From Streptomyces lateritius (GTDB taxonomy: Bacteria > Actinomycetota > Actinomycetes > Streptomycetales > Streptomycetaceae): DNA of 64,000 nucleotides. Each line of letters begins with the position of its first letter. Position 1 is the first letter of the stretch. The position numbers and the translations under genes were made by a program. Location: contig NZ_BMTO01000009.1 in NCBI RefSeq assembly GCF_014649715.1, positions 1 to 64,000 of the forward strand, read 5' to 3'. The notes under the pieces were generated by a model. It was not told the origin of the DNA and ran no database searches. It saw nothing but the letters and a program-made list of their open reading frames with translations. Below, piece by piece: positions 1 to 8,708 of the stretch.

Positions 1-52
1 GCCGATGGTACTGCAGGGGGGACCCTGTGGGAGAGTAGGACGCCGCCGAACA
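1..52 (+). rRNA. rrf: 5S ribosomal RNA, 3' end only
   Basis: The first ~52 bases match the 3' third of Streptomyces 5S rRNA as I remember it, including GCCGATGGTACTGC, the GAGAGTAGGACG strand and the closing GCCGCC end. The rest of the gene, and presumably the 23S and 16S genes, lie upstream of the window. The exact 3' end is approximate. Confidence 0.9.
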
Positions 53-63
53 ATCATTGTGGG

Positions 64-94
64 AAAGCCCCGCACCTTATGGTGCGGGGCTTTT
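64..94 (+). terminator. rrn operon intrinsic terminator
   Basis: A 13-bp arm (64-76, AAAGCCCCGCACC) pairs with 81-93 across a TTAT loop and runs into a T-stretch. It sits a few bases after the 5S rRNA, the expected end of an rrn operon. Confidence 0.9.
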
Positions 95-164
95 CTGCGT
101 TCAGAGCCAGTTGGCACGGCCACTACGGTGCGGACCCCTTGGAGAGGGCCCGCCCCGTCATACG

Positions 165-1475
165 TCAGAGGCGGCCGGCGGCCTTGAGGGCGAGATAGGC
201 GTCCGCAAGGGCAGGCGCGAGATCCTCCGGGGTGGCGTCGACGACCGTCACGCCGTGGCGACGCAGCTGGTCCGCCGTACGACGGCGCTGAACCTGGGCC
301 TGGGCCGCCGCTGCGGCCTCGTAGACGCCGTCGACCGTGCCGCGGCGCGTGGCCATCGTGGTGGTGTGGGGGTCGGCGACCGAGGCCAGCAGGACCGTGT
401 GGCGCTGCGTGAGCTGAGGGAGGACCGGGAGCAGCCCCTCCTCGATCGGGGCCGCGTCGAGGCTGGTGAGCAGGACGAGAAGCGAACGACGAGGGGCCCG
501 CGCCAGCGCCGTGGCGGCCAGACCACGGCAATCAGTCTCCACCAGCTCGGGCTCGAGCGGGGCCATGACGTTGACCATCGCGGACAAGACGTCCCCCGCA
601 GGGCGGCCCTGTACGTGGGCACGCAGGCGGCGGTCGTAGGCCAGGAGGTCGACGCGGTCGCCGGCGCGGGAGGCCAGGGCCGTGAGGAGCAGGGCCGCGT
701 CCATCGAGGCGTCGAGACGGGGGACGTCACCGACGCGGCCGGCGGAGGTGCGGCCGGTGTCGAGGACGATCAGGATGTGACGGTCGCGCTCCGGGCGCCA
801 GGTGCGTACCGCCACCGTGGTCTGGCGGGCGGTGGCCCGCCAGTCGATCGACCGGGTGTCGTCGCCGGGGACGTATTCGCGAAGGCTGTCGAACTCGGTG
901 CCCTCGCCGCGGGTGAGGACGCTGGTGCGGCCGTCGAGCTCACGGAGGCGGGCCAGTCGCGAAGGCAGGTGCTTGCGGCTGGCGAACGGGGGCAGGACGC
1001 GGAGCGTCCAGGGCACCTCGTGGTTGCCCTGGCGGGCGGCCAGCCCAAGAGGTCCGTAGGAGCGGACGGTGACGCGTGCCGCGCGGCGGTCGCCGCGACG
1101 CGTCGGACGCAGGGTCGTGCTGATCCGGCGGCGTTCGCCGGCGGGCACGGTGAGCCTCTGGCGCGAGGCGGCCTGCTCGGTGCCAGGGAGCCAGCTGCTG
1201 GGCGGCCAGGCGTCGCGGAGCTGGGCGCGCAGGCGGCGGCGAGAAGGGTTGGCGACGGTGAGCTGCACCTCCGCGCCGTCACCCAGTCGAACAGATGTGT
1301 CACCACTTCGAGTGAACCGCAGCGTTCGCACTGGCGCAGCCATCGCGTAGTCGCACAGAATTGCGATTGAGAGGGGCGCGTTCACCGCGAGCATCCCCGT
1401 CCAGCTGGGGGCGAGGATGCCGACGGGGAGCGATCCCAGGGCGGCGAGCAGTGCGGTTCGTCCGGTGAGGGCCAT
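165..1475 (-). CDS. DUF58 domain membrane protein
   Basis: 436 residues. Two hydrophobic N-terminal segments (about 8-44) are followed by a beta-rich region and the DUF58 signature at about 192-215 (EFDSLREYVPGDD then SIDWRATAR). A von Willebrand A-like strand follows (ILIVLDTGRTSAG, Asp239). DUF58 proteins are typically encoded next to MoxR ATPases and are thought to be their membrane-linked clients or partners; the reaction is unknown. It is the last gene of a five-gene minus-strand operon, 12 bases after the MoxR stop. The start ATG has only a weak ribosome site, so translational coupling to moxR is likely. Confidence 0.9.
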   Translation of the reverse strand: MALTGRTALLAALGSLPVGILAPSWTGMLAVNAPLSIAILCDYAMAAPVRTLRFTRSGDTSVRLGDGAEVQLTVANPSRRRLRAQLRDAWPPSSWLPGTEQAASRQRLTVPAGERRRISTTLRPTRRGDRRAARVTVRSYGPLGLAARQGNHEVPWTLRVLPPFASRKHLPSRLARLRELDGRTSVLTRGEGTEFDSLREYVPGDDTRSIDWRATARQTTVAVRTWRPERDRHILIVLDTGRTSAGRVGDVPRLDASMDAALLLTALASRAGDRVDLLAYDRRLRAHVQGRPAGDVLSAMVNVMAPLEPELVETDCRGLAATALARAPRRSLLVLLTSLDAAPIEEGLLPVLPQLTQRHTVLLASVADPHTTTMATRRGTVDGVYEAAAAAQAQVQRRRTADQLRRHGVTVVDATPEDLAPALADAYLALKAAGRL

Positions 1476-1487
1476 GGGGCGCCGTTC

Positions 1488-2471
1488 TCAGCGGGGTACG
1501 GGGACGTGGGCGAGGATCGAGCTGATGACGGAGTCGGCGGTGACTCCTTCCATCTCGGCCTCGGGGCGCAGCTGGATGCGATGGCGCAGGGTGGGCAGGG
1601 CCAAGGCCTTCACATCGTCCGGGGTGACGTAGTCCCGGCCGGTGAGCCAGGCCCAGGCGCGGGCGGTGGAGAGCAGCGCTGTGGCACCTCGGGGAGAGAC
1701 ACCGAGGGTGAGGGAGGGGGATTCACGCGTGGCACGGCAGATATCGACGACATAGCCGGCGATCTCGGGGGAGACCGAGGTCTTGGCGACGGCGGCGCGG
1801 GCGGCCTCGAGTTCGGCGGGGCCGGCGACCGGGCGGACTCCGGCGGCTCGGAGGTCGCGGGGGTTGAAGCCGTCGGCGTGCCGGGTGAGAACGCTGATCT
1901 CGTCCTCGCGTGAGGGCAGTGGGACCGTCAGCTTGAGGAGGAAGCGGTCGAGCTGGGCCTCGGGGAGGGGGTAGGTGCCCTCGTACTCGACCGGGTTCTG
2001 GGTCGCGGCGACAAGGAACGGGTCGGGGAGCGGGCGGGGGGTGCCGTCGACGGTGACCTGACGCTCTTCCATCGCCTCGAGGAGCGAGGACTGGGTCTTG
2101 GGGGGCGTGCGGTTGATCTCGTCGGCGAGCAGCAGGTTGGTGAAGACCGGGCCGGGCTGGAAGGAGAACTCGGCGGTACGGGCGTCGTAGACCAGGGAGC
2201 CGGTGACGTCGCTCGGCATGAGGTCGGGGGTGAACTGGACGCGCTTGGTGTCGAGTTCGAGGGCGGCCGCGAGCGCGCGGACGAGGAGCGTCTTGGCGAC
2301 GCCGGGCACTCCTTCGAGGAGGACGTGTCCCCGGCAGAGCAGGGCGACGACGAGCCCCGTGACGGCGGGGTCCTGGCCGACCACGGCCTTCGCGATCTCG
2401 GTGCGCAGCGCCTCCAGGGAGGCGCGGGCGCTGTCCGAGTTCGTAGGGGTCGCGGGGGTCGGGGCGCTCAT
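1488..2471 (-). CDS. moxR: MoxR family AAA+ ATPase
   Basis: 327 residues. Walker A GVPGVAKT at 54-61, Walker B LLLADEIN at 113-120, then the arginine-finger and sensor region (NPVEYEGTYPLPEAQLDRF) typical of MoxR. MoxR ATPases act as chaperone-like motors that mature or insert metal or membrane complexes, normally with DUF58/VWA partners such as the gene just downstream. The ATG at 2471 is chosen because it overlaps the stop of the preceding gene in an ATGA; the reading frame stays open further upstream, but that part is antisense-like and arginine/proline-rich. Substrate unknown. Confidence 0.93.
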   Translation of the reverse strand: MSAPTPATPTNSDSARASLEALRTEIAKAVVGQDPAVTGLVVALLCRGHVLLEGVPGVAKTLLVRALAAALELDTKRVQFTPDLMPSDVTGSLVYDARTAEFSFQPGPVFTNLLLADEINRTPPKTQSSLLEAMEERQVTVDGTPRPLPDPFLVAATQNPVEYEGTYPLPEAQLDRFLLKLTVPLPSREDEISVLTRHADGFNPRDLRAAGVRPVAGPAELEAARAAVAKTSVSPEIAGYVVDICRATRESPSLTLGVSPRGATALLSTARAWAWLTGRDYVTPDDVKALALPTLRHRIQLRPEAEMEGVTADSVISSILAHVPVPR

Positions 2472-3679
2472 GAGGTGCGTACCTCTCTTTCGAGGGCGTC
2501 GAGTTGGTCCGCCAGGCGGATGAGGGCGGCGTCGCCGGCGGGAGCCGGGCCGAAGAGGAGGTCCCTGAAATCTGCGGCGGTCTCGGGGAGACGGACGGAG
2601 AGCGCGGGGAGCAGGGCCTCGGGGGAGTGGGCGTCCCGTTCGGGGACGCCGAGGAGGGGGGCGACCCGGGTGCGGGTGGCGGTACGCAGGACGGTCGCCG
2701 CCCGGTCGCGGGCGTTCGCCTTGCGGTAGAGGCGGGCACGGCCCTCGGTGGCTTCCGAGGCGCGGATGGCGACGGGGAGCGGTTCGGTCACCAGCGGACC
2801 GAGGCGCCGGCCGCGCCAGATCGCGGCGAGGACGGCGGCGACCGCGAGTTGGAGGGTGCCCCACAGCCAGCCCGAGGGGACGAGGGAGAGGAAACCGTCT
2901 GCGGTGCTGTCGGGGGACTCGTTCTCAGGGTCGCCCTCGGCGGCGGAGACATCGGACAGCGAGGGGAGGTACCAGACGAGATGCGGGCGCGAGCCGAGGA
3001 GTTGGAGCGCGAGCGAGGCGTTGCCCTGCTCGTCGAGACGATCGTTCTGAAGGAGGTCGGGGGAGCCGAGCAGGAGGGTGTCACCGGTGCCGGGGTGGTC
3101 GAGGCTGACCAGGGTCGGCAGGCCGCCGCTGAGATAGCAGGTGTCGGCGTCGTCCTCGCGGGTGGTGTAGCGCTCGCCGCCGATGTCGACGCTGCCGGCG
3201 CGGACGGCGGCGGGCAGGGGGCAGCCGGGTTCGCGTACGGCCACCGAGGTGCTGGTGGCGGCGCTGACGCCGGGCGCCAGGGTGGTGACGGAGGCGTCGC
3301 CGGCGCCGAGGAGGACGGTGCGGCCGCCGGAGGCGGTCATGGCGGCGCGGAGGGTGCGCTGCTGGTGGTCCGTCAGGAGATCGGGGGTGGTGACCAGGAG
3401 GGTGGTGTCGGCGCCTGTCAGGGCGGTGGCCTCGTCCAGGGTGGTGGTCACGCGGAGGGTGACGCCCTGGGCCTTGAGGATCTCGGCGACGGCGCGGCTG
3501 CCGTTGGGGTCGGCCGAGCGCGGGTCGAGTGCGCCGTGGGCGTCGGCGGAACGCATGGTCGCCAGGACGATGCCGCCGATGAGGATCAGGGCCAGGACGA
3601 GGAGCACACCGCGGGCTCGGGCCCAGATCTGGCGGGGGGCGAGCGAGGTCGAGGTGGGGCTGGTGGCGGGCGGGGTCAT
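2468..3679 (-). CDS. DUF4350 domain membrane protein
   Basis: 403 residues. One transmembrane helix near the N terminus (about 20-38, LLVLALILIGGIVLA) and a second at about 290-310 (LQLAVAAVLAAIW), enclosing an extracytoplasmic domain that resembles the DUF4350/ThuA-like fold (DPNGSRAVAEILKAQG opening). It is coupled to both neighbours by 4-base ATGA overlaps (2468-2471 and 3676-3679), so it is made as part of the MoxR module. DUF4350 proteins are common partners of MoxR-DUF58 operons in actinobacteria; no biochemical role is established that I know of. Confidence 0.85.
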   Translation of the reverse strand: MTPPATSPTSTSLAPRQIWARARGVLLVLALILIGGIVLATMRSADAHGALDPRSADPNGSRAVAEILKAQGVTLRVTTTLDEATALTGADTTLLVTTPDLLTDHQQRTLRAAMTASGGRTVLLGAGDASVTTLAPGVSAATSTSVAVREPGCPLPAAVRAGSVDIGGERYTTREDDADTCYLSGGLPTLVSLDHPGTGDTLLLGSPDLLQNDRLDEQGNASLALQLLGSRPHLVWYLPSLSDVSAAEGDPENESPDSTADGFLSLVPSGWLWGTLQLAVAAVLAAIWRGRRLGPLVTEPLPVAIRASEATEGRARLYRKANARDRAATVLRTATRTRVAPLLGVPERDAHSPEALLPALSVRLPETAADFRDLLFGPAPAGDAALIRLADQLDALEREVRTS

Positions 3680-4356
3680 TCGGCCGCTCCCGAGGAGGCG
3701 GTGTCGAGTGTGGGCCTGGTCCGCTCGAGGGCCGTGTCCAGTTCCTCGACGCGGCGGTACGCGGGCTCGTCGGCGGTGCGCCCGCCGTATGTGACGTCGT
3801 CGAAGGCGCGGGCGGCGGCGCGGAGTTCGTCCGCGTGGGCGGGGAGGGAGCGGCCCGCCTCGGCGGCGGCCTCGTCGGCGGTGCGGCCGGGGCGCGGGTC
3901 GAGCAGCGTCCGCTCCTCCAGGGAGCGGACGACGGCCCTCATCCGTTCCTGGAGGGCCTGGTTCCAGCGACCCGCGGCGGCGTGCCGGGCGGCGGCGGCG
4001 CGGTGCTCGGCGGCCGTGCGGGGACCGTCCGTGAACAGGGAGTCCGCGGTGGTGGGTGTGCGCTGGGGGGTGCCGAGCCGCCACCAGAGGGCGGCGGCCA
4101 GGGCGAGTGCCACCAGGACGATGGCGAGAAGTCCGATCAGGCCTCCGGGGGTTGCGCCGGAGGCCGCGTCGAAGAGCTCGCCAACCCACTCCCAGAAGCG
4201 GTCGAGGCCGCGTTCGAGCAGGTTGGGATCGTTCTCGTGGTACATCGGTTTGGACAGTTCCCGCTCGGCCGCCTCTCTGGCGGGCACGCGCGGGGTGTCC
4301 AGTGGAATGTCGTCGGCGCTGATCAGGCCGGCGAACGCGCCCCCCGTGGCCGTCAC
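3676..4356 (-). CDS. DUF4129 domain membrane protein
   Basis: 226 residues. A cytoplasmic or periplasmic N-terminal stretch with WEWVGELFDAA, one strong membrane helix (about 73-92, LIGLLAIVLVALALAAALWW), then the DUF4129 helical domain (AAAARHAAAGRWNQALQERMRAV, LDPRPGRTADEAA). DUF4129 is often fused to transglutaminase or placed in MoxR operons. The GTG start at 4356 lies 4 bases after the stop of the upstream membrane protein gene, and its end overlaps the DUF4350 start. Function unknown; the context suggests an envelope complex. Confidence 0.85.
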   Translation of the reverse strand: MTATGGAFAGLISADDIPLDTPRVPAREAAERELSKPMYHENDPNLLERGLDRFWEWVGELFDAASGATPGGLIGLLAIVLVALALAAALWWRLGTPQRTPTTADSLFTDGPRTAAEHRAAAARHAAAGRWNQALQERMRAVVRSLEERTLLDPRPGRTADEAAAEAGRSLPAHADELRAAARAFDDVTYGGRTADEPAYRRVEELDTALERTRPTLDTASSGAAE

Positions 4357-4360
4357 CGCA

Positions 4361-5566
4361 TCAGCTCCCGGACGTGTAACCGGGGAGGCCGGCGGCCCGG
4401 GCGAGTTCGAGGTCCAGGGCCTCGCGACGGATCCGCTGGTCCACGTAGAGCAGAACGGTCACGCCGGCGGAGATCGGGTACGTGATCGCGCTGGTGATCA
4501 CGCCGCCGATGCCGGTGATGATGAGGAAGGTCCAGCCGAACTCCGGGTCGGAGCCGGAGAGGATGCCGCTGAAGCCGTCGCCCTCGGCGGCGATTCCGAT
4601 GGTGGCGAACGGGATCGCGATGATCATGGCGACGAGGAAGATCAGCAGCTGCGTGAGCAGCGTGATGCCGAAGATCCGCCACCAGGAGCCCTGGACCAGC
4701 TTGGCGGAGCGTTTCATCGACTGGACGATGCCCTGCCGCTCCAGCATCAGGGCGGGAGACGCCAGGCTGAAGCGGATCATCAGCCAGATGACCAGGACGA
4801 AGCCGCCAAGGCCGCCGATGCCGGCGAGGGCGGCGCCGCCGGAGCCGCCGAGCAGGAGCCCGGGCAGCATGCAGACGAACATGATGGCCGCGCTCAGCAG
4901 GGGCAGCAGGAGGGTCAGACCGAGGAGTTGGAGCAGGCGAGGGCGGGCTTCCTGCCAGGCGGCGCCGACGGAGATCGGGCGGCCCAGGACCGCACGGCTG
5001 ATGACCACCGTGAGGAGTGCGGCGCTGACCAGCGTGGCCATCAGCATGATGAGGAACGCGGGGCCGAGGCCGATGAGGCTGGACTGCATGGAGTCCATCG
5101 CGTGGTCCAGCTTTTCGGCGGGGGTCGCGTCCGGGTTGAGCTTGGGCGGGGCCGGGACGAGATAGCGCTGGGCCAGGAGTTCGGCGACCTGGGAGATCAC
5201 CGCGACGGTGACCGAGATGGTGAGGACCGTGCGCCAGTACGTACGCAGGGTCGTCACCGCGCCGTCGAGGATCTCGCCCACGCCGAGGGGGCGCAGAGGG
5301 ATCACGCCGGGCTTTGCGGCCGGCGGCTTGCCCCAGCCGCCGGGACGGCCGGGGCCACCCCATCCGGCAGTGGGCTGGGGAGGGGGGGACTGGCCGGGGA
5401 CCGGGGCCGACGGCGCGGACCACTGTCCGGCGGGCGGCTGGTCCTTGGACCACTGAGGAGCGGAGCCGTTCGCGTCACCGGGCGTGGCGGGCCGGGGGAC
5501 CCCGGAACCGTCCTGGCCTTCGGAGGGAGCAGACCCGGGCGAGGTCCAGCCCGGAGTGTCGTTCAC
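4361..5566 (-). CDS. multi-pass membrane protein, glycerophosphodiester phosphodiesterase-type membrane domain
   Basis: About 401 residues from a GTG start at 5566 preceded by GAGGTGG. The first ~95 residues are Pro/Gly/Ser-rich and soluble (NDTPGWTSPGS); the rest has about six to seven hydrophobic helices with the LGVGEILDGAVTTLRTYW opening seen in DUF7544 / GlpQ-membrane-domain-like proteins. No phosphodiesterase catalytic domain is present, so it is the membrane part only. It is the first gene of the MoxR operon and diverges from mtrA. It may anchor the complex in the membrane; that is inference from position. Confidence 0.75.
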   Translation of the reverse strand: MNDTPGWTSPGSAPSEGQDGSGVPRPATPGDANGSAPQWSKDQPPAGQWSAPSAPVPGQSPPPQPTAGWGGPGRPGGWGKPPAAKPGVIPLRPLGVGEILDGAVTTLRTYWRTVLTISVTVAVISQVAELLAQRYLVPAPPKLNPDATPAEKLDHAMDSMQSSLIGLGPAFLIMLMATLVSAALLTVVISRAVLGRPISVGAAWQEARPRLLQLLGLTLLLPLLSAAIMFVCMLPGLLLGGSGGAALAGIGGLGGFVLVIWLMIRFSLASPALMLERQGIVQSMKRSAKLVQGSWWRIFGITLLTQLLIFLVAMIIAIPFATIGIAAEGDGFSGILSGSDPEFGWTFLIITGIGGVITSAITYPISAGVTVLLYVDQRIRREALDLELARAAGLPGYTSGS

Positions 5567-6022
5567 GGTCGTCCACCTCGAGGAATGGTCGCGGGGCCGG
5601 TTCGGCGAGCCGGCACGGTCACAACGGCCGACCGCCTTACGGAGCGGCGGGCCGGGGGCCATCGTGCCACGAGGGGCCCGCCGGTGGGCGGGGGCAGGGA
5701 TCTTCTTCTCACCTTCATTGTGCGCGCCCCGGGAGGAGGACCGGCCAGCCGCCTCAACGGTGCGTAAGAACCGTGCCGCGGAGGCGAGGAAGGGACGGAG
5801 CGAGAGGGGGCGAGAAGTTGCCCGAGCCGCTCCGTGGGCCACGGGAGTCCGCTCGGGGTACGGTTCAGCACGGCCACGGGGGTACGGGGGTGACATCCAT
5901 GTCTGGCATCAGCACCCACGGACAGGGGCGAGCGACGGTGGACGATCACGGACGTCGCCGCTGGTCAGTGAGGTATCTCACCAGCCGCCTTGAGACTGAT
6001 ACGGAAATGGGATGATGTCGAT
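5567..6022. other. intergenic region between MoxR operon and mtrA
   Basis: 456 bases without a convincing gene, holding the divergent promoters of the membrane operon and of mtrAB-lpqB. The only clear elements are the inverted repeat at 5961-5984 and a four-codon reading frame (ATG ATG TCG ATA TGA, 6012-6026) that ends on the mtrA start codon. Confidence 0.6.
5961..5984. promoter_or_regulatory. inverted repeat, candidate operator before mtrA
   Basis: GTGAG (5968-5972) and CTCAC (5977-5981) form a perfect dyad around GTAT, nested in a second dyad CTGGT/ACCAG (5961-5965, 5980-5984). It lies about 40 bases before the mtrA start, a place where a repressor or MtrA itself could bind. No known box is matched with confidence. 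Confidence 0.4.
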
Positions 6023-6700
6023 ATGAAGGGACGCGTTCTTGTCGTCGATGACGACACCGCACTGGCCGAGATGCTCGGGATTGTGCTGCGGGGTGAAGGG
6101 TTCGAGCCGTCGTTCGTAGCGGACGGTGACAAGGCGCTCGCCGCATTCCGTGAGGCCAAGCCGGACCTGGTGCTGCTGGACCTCATGCTGCCCGGCAGGG
6201 ACGGTATCGAGGTGTGCCGGCTGATCAGGGCCGAGTCCGGTGTGCCCATCGTCATGCTGACGGCCAAGAGCGACACCGTCGACGTGGTCGTGGGACTCGA
6301 GTCCGGGGCCGACGACTACATCGTCAAGCCGTTCAAGCCGAAGGAGCTCGTCGCCCGTATCCGGGCGCGGCTGCGGAGGTCGGAGGAGCCCGCTCCGGAG
6401 CAGCTCACCATCGGCGACCTGGTCATCGACGTGGCCGGTCACTCGGTGAAGCGGGACGGGCAGTCCATCGCCCTGACGCCGCTCGAGTTCGATCTGCTCG
6501 TCGCGCTGGCCCGTAAGCCGTGGCAGGTGTTCACCCGTGAGGTCCTGCTGGAGCAGGTCTGGGGTTACCGGCACGCGGCCGACACCCGGCTGGTGAACGT
6601 CCATGTCCAGCGGCTGCGCTCGAAGGTCGAGAAGGACCCCGAGCGCCCGGAGATCGTGGTGACCGTCCGCGGTGTCGGTTACAAGGCGGGGCCGAGCTGA
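6023..6700 (+). CDS. mtrA: response regulator MtrA
   Basis: 225 residues, OmpR/PhoB class. The receiver domain has the acidic pocket DDD at 9-11 and phospho-acceptor Asp53 (LVLLDLMLPGRDG), Thr and Lys switch residues (MLTAKSD, VKPFKPKEL), and a C-terminal winged helix (LTPLEFDLLVALARKP ... VRGVGYKAG). MtrA is the essential or pleiotropic actinobacterial regulator of cell-wall, division and, in Streptomyces, development and antibiotic genes. Start at ATG 6023; the preceding ATG-ATG pair is out of frame. mtrB begins 1 base after the stop, so the two are cotranscribed. Confidence 0.97.
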   Translation: MKGRVLVVDDDTALAEMLGIVLRGEGFEPSFVADGDKALAAFREAKPDLVLLDLMLPGRDGIEVCRLIRAESGVPIVMLTAKSDTVDVVVGLESGADDYIVKPFKPKELVARIRARLRRSEEPAPEQLTIGDLVIDVAGHSVKRDGQSIALTPLEFDLLVALARKPWQVFTREVLLEQVWGYRHAADTRLVNVHVQRLRSKVEKDPERPEIVVTVRGVGYKAGPS

Positions 6701-6701
6701 C

Positions 6702-8708
6702 ATGAGCGCAGGCAGTACTGCTCCGAAGCCCGGCGAGCCGGGAGACCGGTCGGGGCGGACTGCCGGACCGGGGCGGGGGGGCTCGCGATTCGGCCGTCTG
6801 CTCCATGACGGACGGCTGCTCCAGGACGGGGCACCGGGCGGCCCGGTGCTGCGGCTCTTCGCGCGCTGGGTGCGCCGTCCGCTGCTGCCCGCCGTACGGC
6901 TGTGGCGGCGGAACATTCAGTTGCGGGTGGTGGCGGGCACCCTCCTCATGTCACTGGGTGTGGTGCTGCTGCTCGGCCTGGTCGTCATCGGTCAGGTCCG
7001 CAACGGTCTCCTCGACGCCAAGGAGAGGGCCGCTCAGAGCCAGGCCGCCGGAGGGTTCTCGGCGGCGCAGGATCGCGCGGCGACCACGCCGTCCGTTCCC
7101 GGCGCGCAGGACGGCGGCCGCGCGGGTGCGTCGGTGAACTGGCGCTCCACGCTCGTCGAGCAGCTCGCCAGCGGTGGCCAGAGCGCCTTCAACGTGGTCG
7201 CGCTCTCCCTGGAGGACTCCGACGGGGCCGCGAGCCGGGGTGCCCGGGCCTCCGGCGAGGTCGACCCCGCCACCAGCATCCCCGGCGAGCTGCGGCACGC
7301 CGTGGCGCAGGGGGCGGGCACCTTCCAGACGTACGCCCGGATCCACTACACCAACGGCAAGGGGTCCGAGCCGGGCCTCGTGGTCGGCAAGCGGCTCAAC
7401 GACGCCGAAGGCACCCAGTACGAGCTGTACTACCTCTTCCCGCTGGCGCAGGAGGAGGACTCCCTCGACCTGGTCAAGGGCACGCTGGCGACGGCCGGAC
7501 TGTTCGTGGTGGTGCTGCTCGGCGCCATCGCCTGGCTGGTGGTGCGGCAGATCGTCACCCCGGTGCGGATGGCGGCCGGGATCGCCGAGCGGCTCTCGGC
7601 CGGCCGGCTGCAGGAGCGGATGAAGGTCACCGGCGAGGACGACATCGCCCGGCTGGGCGAGGCCTTCAACAAGATGGCGCAGAACCTCCAGCTCAAGATC
7701 CAGCAGCTGGAGGATCTCTCCCGGATGCAGCGGCGGTTCGTCTCGGACGTGTCGCACGAGCTCCGGACCCCCTTGACGACCGTACGGATGGCGGCGGACG
7801 TCATTCATGAGGCTCGTGTCGACTTCGACCCGGTCACGGCGCGCTCCGCGGAGCTGCTCGGCGACCAGCTCGACCGTTTCGAGTCGCTCCTCTCCGACCT
7901 GCTGGAGATCAGCCGCTTCGACGCGGGAGCCGCGGCGCTGGAGGCCGAGCCGATAGACCTGCGCCAGGTCGTACGGCGGGTGATCGGCGGCGCGGAGCCG
8001 CTCGCCGAGCGCAAGGGCGGCCGGATCGTGGTCGTCGGCGACGAGCAGCCGGTGGTGGCCGAGGCGGACACCCGCCGGGTCGAGCGGGTCCTGCGCAATC
8101 TGGTCGTCAATGCCGTGGAGCACGGCGAGGGCAAGGACGTCGTCGTCAAACTGGCCGCCGCGGGCGGGGCCGTCGCCGTCGCCGTGCGCGACTACGGCGT
8201 GGGGCTCAAGCCGGGCGAGGCGACCCGGGTCTTCAACCGGTTCTGGCGGGCCGACCCGGCACGCGCGCGTACCACCGGCGGCACCGGCCTGGGCCTGTCC
8301 ATCGCGGTGGAGGACGCACGGCTGCACGGCGGCTGGCTGCAGGCGTGGGGCGAGCCCGGGGGCGGCTCGCAGTTCCGGCTCACGCTGCCACGTACGGCGG
8401 ACGAGCCGCTGCGCGGGTCGCCGATCCCGCTGGAGCCGGAGGACTCGCGGCGCAATCGCGAGCAGGCGGCGGGTGGGCCGCGGGAGGACGGGGCGCGCCG
8501 GGTCTCGGTGCCGGTGCAGTCCGGTGCGGACCGTGCGTCCCTGCCCGTGCCGCCCAGGATGCCGCCGGTGCCGCGAGCCACGGCGGATCCCACCGCTCTG
8601 CCGGGCAGTGGCGCCCGGGTGGTGGCGCGGGCGGCGGCCGAGGCCGACATCAGTGAGGCGAGGGCGTCGACGAACGCCGAGGCGGAGGACGGTTCACGTG
8701 GGCGCTGA
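6702..8708 (+). CDS. mtrB: sensor histidine kinase MtrB
   Basis: 668 residues. A Gly/Arg-rich cytoplasmic N terminus, membrane helix (about 83-103, MSLGVVLLLGLVVIG), an extracellular sensor loop of about 160 residues, a second helix (VVVLLGAIAWLVV), a HAMP linker, the H-box with His352 (DVSHELRTPLTTV), and an ATPase with N, G1 (YGVGLKPGEA) and G2 (TGGTGLGLSI) boxes. It phosphorylates MtrA. The C-terminal ~100 residues are Pro/Arg/Ala-rich and not part of the kinase fold. Its last 11 bases overlap lpqB, as in other actinobacteria where LpqB modulates MtrB. Confidence 0.96.
   Translation: MSAGSTAPKPGEPGDRSGRTAGPGRGGSRFGRLLHDGRLLQDGAPGGPVLRLFARWVRRPLLPAVRLWRRNIQLRVVAGTLLMSLGVVLLLGLVVIGQVRNGLLDAKERAAQSQAAGGFSAAQDRAATTPSVPGAQDGGRAGASVNWRSTLVEQLASGGQSAFNVVALSLEDSDGAASRGARASGEVDPATSIPGELRHAVAQGAGTFQTYARIHYTNGKGSEPGLVVGKRLNDAEGTQYELYYLFPLAQEEDSLDLVKGTLATAGLFVVVLLGAIAWLVVRQIVTPVRMAAGIAERLSAGRLQERMKVTGEDDIARLGEAFNKMAQNLQLKIQQLEDLSRMQRRFVSDVSHELRTPLTTVRMAADVIHEARVDFDPVTARSAELLGDQLDRFESLLSDLLEISRFDAGAAALEAEPIDLRQVVRRVIGGAEPLAERKGGRIVVVGDEQPVVAEADTRRVERVLRNLVVNAVEHGEGKDVVVKLAAAGGAVAVAVRDYGVGLKPGEATRVFNRFWRADPARARTTGGTGLGLSIAVEDARLHGGWLQAWGEPGGGSQFRLTLPRTADEPLRGSPIPLEPEDSRRNREQAAGGPREDGARRVSVPVQSGADRASLPVPPRMPPVPRATADPTALPGSGARVVARAAAEADISEARASTNAEAEDGSRGR

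Noticed and set aside
2504..5767. Open frame of 1087 codons on the plus strand
   Set aside because: Lies antisense to the MoxR operon; composition (Gly/Asp/Arg runs) is the usual shadow of a high-GC gene and no ribosome site or known domain is present.
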